64,000 nt of DNA from Sutcliffiella horikoshii (GTDB lineage Bacteria > Bacillota > Bacilli > Bacillales > Bacillaceae_I): NCBI GenBank assembly GCA_001636495.1, contig KV440964.1:3116666-3180665 (forward strand). The letters run 5' to 3'. A model generated the notes under the pieces. The model saw only the letters and a program-made list of their open reading frames with translations. It was not told the origin of the DNA and searched no databases. This document shows positions 58,683-64,000 of this stretch, in pieces. Position numbers and translations under genes: made by a program. The number at the start of each line of letters is the position of its first letter. The stretch's first letter is position 1.

Positions 58683-59891
58683 ATGACAATAAAAAAGATA
58701 CCTGTAACTGTACTAAGCGGTTATTTAGGAGCCGGTAAAACGACACTCTTAAATCATGTATTACATAATAGAGAAGGATTAAAAGTGGCCGTCATCGTTA
58801 ACGACATGAGTGAAGTGAATATTGACGCAGGCTTGGTAAGGCAAGGTGGAAGTCTTTCGAGAACAGATGAAAAGCTAGTGGAAATGTCCAACGGTTGCAT
58901 TTGCTGTACGCTACGGGAGGACTTACTTGTAGAAGTGGAAAAACTAGCTACTTCCGGAGATATTGATTATATTTTGATAGAATCAACAGGAATAAGTGAG
59001 CCTGTTCCTGTTGCCCAAACCTTTTCTTACATAGACGAAGAGCTTGGCATAGATTTAACTAAATTTTGTAGACTTGATACGATGGTTACGGTAGTGGATG
59101 CGTACCGTTTCTGGCACGATTTCGAATCTGGAGACAGTCTTCTCGATAGAAAGGAAGCAATGAGTGAGGAAGATACAAGAGAAATTGCGGATCTATTGAT
59201 TGATCAGATTGAATTTTGTGATGTCCTTATCTTAAACAAATGCGATCTTGTTTCGGAAGTGGATCTAGAGAAATTGGAAAAAGTTCTTAAAACTCTCCAA
59301 CCTGAGGCAACTATTATTAGAACCACAAATTCCAGTGTACTTCCTTCTTCCATTCTAAACACAGGGAAATTTGATTTTGACAAGGCAAGTGCATCAGCAG
59401 GCTGGTTAAAAGAACTTCAAGCGGGTCACCAACAACATACACCTGAGACAGAAGAATATGGAATTTCTTCTTTCGTTTATCAACGAAGGCTCCCTTTTCA
59501 TTCCGAGCGATTCAGTGAATGGTATGCTGCCCTGCCGGAAGAGGTGGTACGAGCAAAAGGAATCGTCTGGTGTGCCACAAGAAACAATGTTGCCCTTCTA
59601 TTTTCCCAAGCAGGTCCTTCCGTTCAGCTACAGCCTGTTTCCTATTGGGTGGCTTCCTTACCAAAATTGGAGCAAGAGGCAGTCATAAAAGAAAACCCAA
59701 ACTTGGTAGATGAATGGGATCCTGAATTCGGGGACAGGATGACAAAACTTGTGCTGATTGGAGTGGAAATGGACCGCGGAGCGCTGACTAGAGAGCTGGA
59801 CAGCTGTCTATTGACTCCTGAAGAATTCGATCAAGACTGGTCATCTCTATCTGACCCTTTTCCATGGACAATTAATAAGCAAACGGTATGA
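58683..59891 (+). CDS. zagA: Zinc-responsive COG0523 GTPase ZagA
   Basis: A 402-residue G3E GTPase closely matching B. subtilis ZagA (YciC). The P-loop is [13 protein letters not shown], the metal-binding motif CICC lies at [12 protein letters not shown], and the NKCD base-recognition motif is present. A CobW C-terminal domain follows. It is a metallochaperone that, under zinc limitation, delivers zinc to enzymes such as FolE. Regulation by the upstream Zur box supports this. A good terminator follows. Confidence 0.95.
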   Translation: MTIKKIPVTVLSGYLGAGKTTLLNHVLHNREGLKVAVIVNDMSEVNIDAGLVRQGGSLSRTDEKLVEMSNGCICCTLREDLLVEVEKLATSGDIDYILIESTGISEPVPVAQTFSYIDEELGIDLTKFCRLDTMVTVVDAYRFWHDFESGDSLLDRKEAMSEEDTREIADLLIDQIEFCDVLILNKCDLVSEVDLEKLEKVLKTLQPEATIIRTTNSSVLPSSILNTGKFDFDKASASAGWLKELQAGHQQHTPETEEYGISSFVYQRRLPFHSERFSEWYAALPEEVVRAKGIVWCATRNNVALLFSQAGPSVQLQPVSYWVASLPKLEQEAVIKENPNLVDEWDPEFGDRMTKLVLIGVEMDRGALTRELDSCLLTPEEFDQDWSSLSDPFPWTINKQTV

Positions 59892-59897
59892 CTTCAG

Positions 59898-59921
59898 AAA
59901 GCACCTCTTCAGGTGCTTTTT
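59898..59921 (+). terminator. Terminator of zagA
   Basis: AAAGCACCT / AGGTGCTTT stem with TTTTT. Confidence 0.88.
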
Positions 59922-59966
59922 CCATTATTCTTCGGTACAATACAATAATCAAGTACTGGAGGAACC

Positions 59967-61112
59967 ATGATGCTTTATTTAGCGATATTCACCTTTCTCT
60001 TCTGGTTTGTTGTTTGGCTGGATGCGAAGATTGGTATGAGGAAGATTACAAAAGTGGAACATGTAAAAGAAGACGAGAGTTTACAACACAAAGGTCCCCT
60101 TCTATCCATCATTGTTGCCGCCAAAGATGAAGAAAAGCATATAGAAGCAAGCCTGCAATCCCAATTTCAACAAACCTATCACAATATAGAATGGATCGTG
60201 GTTAACGACCGCTCGACTGACCGGACCGGGACCATTATCGAAAAGTTGGCCGAAACGGAAACGAGAATGAAATATCTCCATATCCATCATTTAAAAGAAG
60301 GATGGCTTGGGAAAAATCACGCGTTATATGAAGGCTTCCTTCAAAGCAAGGGCGAAAATATCCTTTTTACCGACGCAGACATCTTTTTCCATAAAGATAC
60401 CATCACAAAAGCAATAATATATTTTCACAACAAAAAACTCGACCATTTAACCCTTGCGCCTAATCTAAAAGGAAGCAGTTTCTGGACCAATGCATTTATC
60501 TCCTACTTCCTTTTTGGTTTTGGTTTTTTTAAAAGACCTTGGAAATCCAACGATCCCAAAAGTAAAGCTGCAATTGGTATTGGAGCCTTCAACCTTCTAT
60601 CTAGAAAAGCCTATGTGCAAATCGGAACACATAAAAACATAAAGATGAGACCAGATGATGATCTCATGCTTGGCTGGCAGATCAAAAAGGCGGGAAAAAA
60701 ACAACACTTAGCCCTGGCGCTAGAACATCTGCAAGTGGAATGGTATCCTGACCTACGTTCTGCTCTTATAGGGTTGGAAAAGAACACATTTGCTGGACTC
60801 TTTTACAGCTACTTCATGGTGTTGTTTGCCATTAGTGGGCTGTTTCTATCACAACTTTTCCCTTTTATCGCTTTGTTTGTAACAACAGGAGCCACTCAAC
60901 AAATTTTCTTCCTAAGCATCTTGATGTTATTTCTTGCCTACAACGTAACCGCAAATAAGATGGCAAAAGGGGCAAATACTTACTTAACTGTTTTCCCCAT
61001 TACTGTACTAATTTTCATCTACAGTATCGCTCGTGCAACCGTCCTAACGCTCTACAGAGGCGGCATCATCTGGAGAGGCACCTTCTATTCCATCAAACAA
61101 CTTAAAAAATGA
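59967..61112 (+). CDS. Family 2 membrane glycosyltransferase
   Basis: A 381-residue GT2 enzyme: an N-terminal helix (1-20), a GT-A domain with LSIIVAAKDEEKHIEASLQS, VVNDRSTDRTG, the DxD motif FTDADIFF and the RPDDDLMLGWQIK acceptor loop, and three or four C-terminal membrane helices. The plan is that of CrtQ-like or hopene-type glycosyltransferases that add sugars to membrane lipids such as carotenoids. The acceptor is unknown. Two adjacent ATGs (59967, 59970) follow TGGAGGA. A solo repeat unit follows the stop. Confidence 0.85.
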   Translation: MMLYLAIFTFLFWFVVWLDAKIGMRKITKVEHVKEDESLQHKGPLLSIIVAAKDEEKHIEASLQSQFQQTYHNIEWIVVNDRSTDRTGTIIEKLAETETRMKYLHIHHLKEGWLGKNHALYEGFLQSKGENILFTDADIFFHKDTITKAIIYFHNKKLDHLTLAPNLKGSSFWTNAFISYFLFGFGFFKRPWKSNDPKSKAAIGIGAFNLLSRKAYVQIGTHKNIKMRPDDDLMLGWQIKKAGKKQHLALALEHLQVEWYPDLRSALIGLEKNTFAGLFYSYFMVLFAISGLFLSQLFPFIALFVTTGATQQIFFLSILMLFLAYNVTANKMAKGANTYLTVFPITVLIFIYSIARATVLTLYRGGIIWRGTFYSIKQLKK

Positions 61113-61148
61113 GGGGGGATCTGTGCATCTATAAATATGACATAACCA

Positions 61149-61273
61149 TGTTGATCGCAGTGGAAGGCGCGCAGACTCCAGCGGGAGGAAGGGACAGGTG
61201 AGACCCCGCAACGGAGTGAGGAGGCTCACGGACCGCCCGCAGGAAAGCGAAGCGCCTGAAACGGAGATCAACA
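61149..61273 (+). repeat. Dispersed GC-rich repeat, unit B, solo copy 4
   Basis: A 125-bp unit with TGTTGATC / GATCAACA terminal inverted repeats, the same core as the other B units (GTGGAAGGCGCGCAGACTCC) and the GTGAG / CTCAC inner stem. No unit A is present on either side. Confidence 0.9.
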
Positions 61274-61315
61274 TTTCAATGTAACGTGTAAAGTAAAGCT
61301 GATTCCCCCGTCACT

Positions 61316-61708
61316 TTAATAATGCCGTACAAGAAAGATTAATTTCAAAAGCGGGTAAACCACAATCGCCATCGATAACTGAACATAAAGCACCATTTCC
61401 ACGGATATCTTGTCCATAATTAAAAGCAAGACAGAACAGACGACACTCGTAGCCATGAGAAGGTAGGCAACATGTCCACTTTTCTGGTTGATCTCTGCCC
61501 GCTTCTTTTTAGTCGGACGATAATGCCTTCTCATCACAGCACGAATGATTTCTGAGAGCCCTAGCAGAATGAACACTACCGGAATGTATTTCAGTTTCCC
61601 AGAATTATGTGCTTCGACCAGCAGAAATACACCAAATAGCATAATTAGTATAGGCAAGCCAAAGGCTATGATTGGTTGATCGAATAAGGAATGCTCTTCT
61701 TTTTCCAA
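61316..61708 (-). CDS. Four-helix membrane protein of unknown function
   Basis: A 130-residue protein with helices at about 12-32, 43-58, 80-97 and 106-125 and a basic loop MRRHYRPTKKKRAE in the middle. The TTG at 61708 is chosen because GGTGGGAGGG lies about 5 nt upstream; a longer frame to 61732 has no site. I do not recognise the family. Confidence 0.7.
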   Translation of the reverse strand: MEKEEHSLFDQPIIAFGLPILIMLFGVFLLVEAHNSGKLKYIPVVFILLGLSEIIRAVMRRHYRPTKKKRAEINQKSGHVAYLLMATSVVCSVLLLIMDKISVEMVLYVQLSMAIVVYPLLKLIFLVRHY

Positions 61709-61843
61709 AACCGTCCCTCCCACCAAGATCAATAGTATGTATAGTGCTGTAATTAGAGTATAAATCCTGTTTCGATTTTCTCCTGAACATAAGAAGAATC
61801 GTTACATTATATGCAACGATTACTAGAAAAAATGATAGATTCT

Positions 61844-62407
61844 TTATTTTACTTCTATTTCTTTTAGAATTCGGGCAGGGTTTCCTGCCACCACGACATT
61901 GGGTGGAACATCTTTGGTGACAACAGCGCCGGATGCGACTACCACATTGTCTCCAATTGTGACTCCTGGGATTATGACGGCACTGCCTCCAATCCAGACA
62001 TTATGACCGATTTTTACTGGAATCCCGTATTCAGGTCCTTTATTTCTTTCCAGCGGATCAATTGGATGAGTGGCCGTATAGATATGTACACCAGGTGCCG
62101 ACATGCAATTATCCCCAAACTCCACTTTGCATACATCTAAAATGCAGCAGTCGAAGTTAGCGAAAAAATTCTCTCCCACTTGAATATTGTAGCCATAATC
62201 ACAACGGAAGTTCGGTTCCAAATACACGGTTTCCCCTGTAGAGCCGAATAGTTCCTTCAGCAGTTCCACTCTTCTGTCTCCCTCTATTTCGGTGGTTTCA
62301 TTAATTAGGCGGCTTAATCTCCTAGCATTTACTCTCTCTTCCATCAACTCTGGATCCCACGGATTGTACAATTCTCCAGCGAGCATCTTTTCTTTTTCTG
62401 TCTTCAT
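61844..62407 (-). CDS. maa: Maltose/galactoside-type O-acetyltransferase
   Basis: A 187-residue hexapeptide-repeat acetyltransferase of the Maa/LacA/NodL group: the N-terminal helix with [15 protein letters not shown], then the left-handed beta-helix with [22 protein letters not shown], the catalytic HIYTATHP and [20 protein letters not shown]. It acetylates the 6-hydroxyl of maltose or other sugars. The ATG at 62407 has AAAGGAG 8 nt before it. It follows the nucleoside hydrolase gene by 32 nt. Confidence 0.9.
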   Translation of the reverse strand: MKTEKEKMLAGELYNPWDPELMEERVNARRLSRLINETTEIEGDRRVELLKELFGSTGETVYLEPNFRCDYGYNIQVGENFFANFDCCILDVCKVEFGDNCMSAPGVHIYTATHPIDPLERNKGPEYGIPVKIGHNVWIGGSAVIIPGVTIGDNVVVASGAVVTKDVPPNVVVAGNPARILKEIEVK

Positions 62408-62439
62408 TTTTTCTACTCCTTTAAACCGTTGTTTTTTCA

Positions 62440-63372
62440 TTATAACGGACGTATTAATACTTGAAAAACTTCTTTCAAAAAGTGCTCATAATCAAACCCT
62501 AAAGCAATATGGTGCTTACTACCTTCTTCCATTTCAATGTGCCGAAAATCTGCATACGACTTCCCACGAGTCTTTCCTTCCACCACGACGTTCACTTTTT
62601 TCGCTAAGTATTGCACTCTTTTGGGATGGACAACGGAATAGACAGTTAGCAAATCATGAAACGGAGCCCCCTCCATGCCTGGCACCAATCTAGCATAGGC
62701 ATCTGCATAGTACCTGATTATCGGGATATACATTTCTCTGAATTTATTTCTGGAATAATACCATAAAGACTCTGCAAAGTCTGGGGTGATAATTGCCTTC
62801 TGCGTGACATTCAATGGGGTGAGGAAAACTTTTTTTCCGTAGTATAACAATAGATTGACGGAAGTTGGGTCTCCATAGAAATTCGCTTCTGCTACAGGAG
62901 TAACATTCCCCGGTACCATGAAGGCGCCACCCATTATATGCAGTTCCTTTACCATACCCATTACTTCTTTATTCAATAAGAAACAAGCTGCCAACGTTGT
63001 TGATCTTCCAAGATCAACAATGACCAGATCCTTATTTTTATTAATCAATTGGAATACTTCACCAAGATTCCGGAGACGAAAATTATAGGACCCATCCGGA
63101 ATCTTTATTGGACCGATACCGTCCTCTCCATGGATTTCGGGATAATAAGTAGCCACCTCCCCTGACACCGGCATTTCGGCACCGTTGAATAATGGTATTT
63201 CCAAGCGGCCAGCTAAACTTAAAATATGGGATGCATTATTGGCGGCCGTTTTCTTATCCACATTTCCATAGCTGCATACAAGGCCCAGTACTTCTATTTC
63301 TGGATGTAATAAAGCATAAATCAACGCAAGTGCATCATCAATTCCCGGGTCACAAAATATCAATAGCTTCAT
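62440..63372 (-). CDS. Inosine-uridine preferring nucleoside hydrolase family protein
   Basis: A 310-residue nucleoside hydrolase. The calcium-binding cluster [10 protein letters not shown] is near the N-terminus, LHIMGGAF and [12 protein letters not shown] lie in the middle, and HD of [10 protein letters not shown] supplies the late ligand. It splits N-ribosidic bonds of nucleosides; specificity cannot be fixed. The first Asp of the usual DTD motif is replaced (IFCDPG), but the calcium-binding acids remain. The ATG at 63372 has AGGAGG 7 nt upstream; the GTG at 63375 is less well spaced. Confidence 0.9.
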   Translation of the reverse strand: MKLLIFCDPGIDDALALIYALLHPEIEVLGLVCSYGNVDKKTAANNASHILSLAGRLEIPLFNGAEMPVSGEVATYYPEIHGEDGIGPIKIPDGSYNFRLRNLGEVFQLINKNKDLVIVDLGRSTTLAACFLLNKEVMGMVKELHIMGGAFMVPGNVTPVAEANFYGDPTSVNLLLYYGKKVFLTPLNVTQKAIITPDFAESLWYYSRNKFREMYIPIIRYYADAYARLVPGMEGAPFHDLLTVYSVVHPKRVQYLAKKVNVVVEGKTRGKSYADFRHIEMEEGSKHHIALGFDYEHFLKEVFQVLIRPL

Positions 63373-63468
63373 CACATTTCCTCCTAATACCTTTTATTGT
63401 AAAATATTAGAAGTTGCGTGAAATTATGTGATTCAAAGGATGTATTTCTTATACAGTTTTTCAAAAAC

Positions 63469-64000
63469 CTACATAAAATCGAAATAGTAGCGGATCACAT
63501 GGAAAAAAACCGGAGCTGAATAAGCCAGGCTATCCACTCTGGTCAAATAGCTTTTCTTTATAACAGATGCCTTTTCATCATCCCCAATTAATAGATCCCG
63601 TTTCAAGACAGACACTGCCAGACTTCCTCCGAAACAAGCCACGCTGATGAGCAGACCTGATAATAATCCGAACAGTTCATCCAATGGCGTTAAGTAGGCG
63701 TACAGGTTATACGAAACTCCCGTTGTCACAAAGGTGGAGATCAGGAAACCTTCCCAAGTGATATTCGGATTGGATGACGGGATGATCTTTCGTTTTCCAA
63801 TATAGAGCGAGACAAGATATTGGACGACATCATGCAATTGTGTCAGAACGACCAAGAATAAGACCAGATTTGCACCATACTCCGGTGTGGCTGTTTGGTA
63901 GAAAGCTAGGTGACTTAGACCGAATACCATCAGCATCAAGCCCCACTGTGTGGAACTAACTGAGCGCAAAAAACCTACCGTCCCCTTGCCAAGAATCCTT
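63469..64000 (-). CDS. CdsA-like phosphatidate cytidylyltransferase (partial)
   Basis: The frame is open to the right edge of the window, so at least 176 C-terminal residues are present and the N-terminus is cut off. Four or five membrane helices are seen with TQLHDVVQYLVSLYIGKRKI and a C-terminal VLKRDLLIGDDEKASVIKKS...LTRVDSLAYSAPVFFH, a pattern of the CdsA family that makes CDP-diacylglycerol. The signature has drifted (SKIKR and DGGxxDRxD positions are only partly kept), so it may belong to the YnbB-like branch with a different CTP-dependent role. Confidence 0.82.
   Translation of the reverse strand, partial: RILGKGTVGFLRSVSSTQWGLMLMVFGLSHLAFYQTATPEYGANLVLFLVVLTQLHDVVQYLVSLYIGKRKIIPSSNPNITWEGFLISTFVTTGVSYNLYAYLTPLDELFGLLSGLLISVACFGGSLAVSVLKRDLLIGDDEKASVIKKSYLTRVDSLAYSAPVFFHVIRYYFDFM

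Noticed and set aside
62440-63372. Nucleoside hydrolase with broken active site
   Set aside because: The first Asp of the usual DTD motif is missing, but the Asp residues known to bind calcium (the third position and the DD pair) and the late HD remain, so activity is expected.
1-64000. tRNA, rRNA, CRISPR arrays, prophage or transposase genes
   Set aside because: No clover-leaf, rRNA-like, spacer-repeat or integrase/transposase sequence was recognised on either strand. The tandem repeats at 54.2 and 57.0 kb lack unique spacers and cas genes.

Overview
The window is low-GC Firmicute chromosome from an endospore-forming, motile member of the Bacillaceae. The first 21 kb match the Bacillus subtilis cheV-ykyB-ykuD-ykuE-fadH-ykuI-ykuJ-ykuK-abbA-darB-ccpC-dapH-dapL-ykuS-ykuT-ykuU-ykuV neighbourhood (order recalled from memory). 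Further support comes from AGGAGG-type ribosome binding sites, sigma-A promoters, SpoIIP, CheV, ZagA with a Zur box, and a CcpC-type operator. No rRNA, tRNA, CRISPR array, phage gene or transposase gene was seen.

Layout. 1-7.7 kb: partial ABC exporter, redox proteins YkuV and YkuU, MscS-type channel YkuT, YkuS, the lysine/diaminopimelate pair DapL and DapH, a DUF368 (PopT-type) membrane protein, and the citrate-cycle regulator CcpC. 7.8-14.9 kb: two transporters, the c-di-AMP receptor DarB, a GC-rich repeat element, AbbA, YkuK, a 47-residue zinc ribbon, a YueI-like protein, YkuJ, a glutaredoxin and two small exported or membrane proteins. 14.9-22.3 kb: a degenerate EAL protein (YkuI), a LysM protein, FadH, the Tat-exported phosphoesterase YkuE, L,D-transpeptidase YkuD, YkyB, CheV and a GAF-STAS protein. 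22.4-30.9 kb: PepF and a five-gene trehalose operon (IIA, EIIBC, two GH13 glucosidases, TreR) behind a promoter with two TreR-type operators and a cre-like site. 30.9-42 kb: membrane and surface proteins, an acyl-CoA dehydrogenase/YhdT/PanF operon, and a D-Ala-D-Ala carboxypeptidase. 42.5-48.4 kb: five GNAT acetyltransferases around an HExxH peptidase. 48.6-52.1 kb: nagA-nagB-nagR plus a SIS-domain gene. 52.1-64 kb: a CAP/LysM secreted protein, split ThrE exporter, DUF218 protein, YhfK, a nucleotidyltransferase with a disrupted N-terminus, SpoIIP, zagA, a glycosyltransferase, an acetyltransferase, a nucleoside hydrolase and a CdsA-like protein cut by the window end.

The least ordinary material is between genes. 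A family of about 125-bp GC-rich units has terminal inverted repeats. It occurs as three head-to-head pairs (near 11.1, 31.7 and 42.3 kb) and one solo copy (61.2 kb), and one of its inner stems shows compensatory changes between copies. There is also a 52-bp-period array of palindromes (54.2 kb), a 21-bp-period degenerate array (57.0 kb), a 62-bp-period duplication (55.1 kb), and a 59-bp inverted pair flanking 2.1 kb (31.9/34.1 kb). Among proteins, the GAF-STAS protein carries Asp at both positions where RsbR proteins are phosphorylated on Thr. The YkuI orthologue has lost two metal-ligand aspartates. SpoIIP and the gene after it have good ribosome binding sites that point at ATA and ATT codons.
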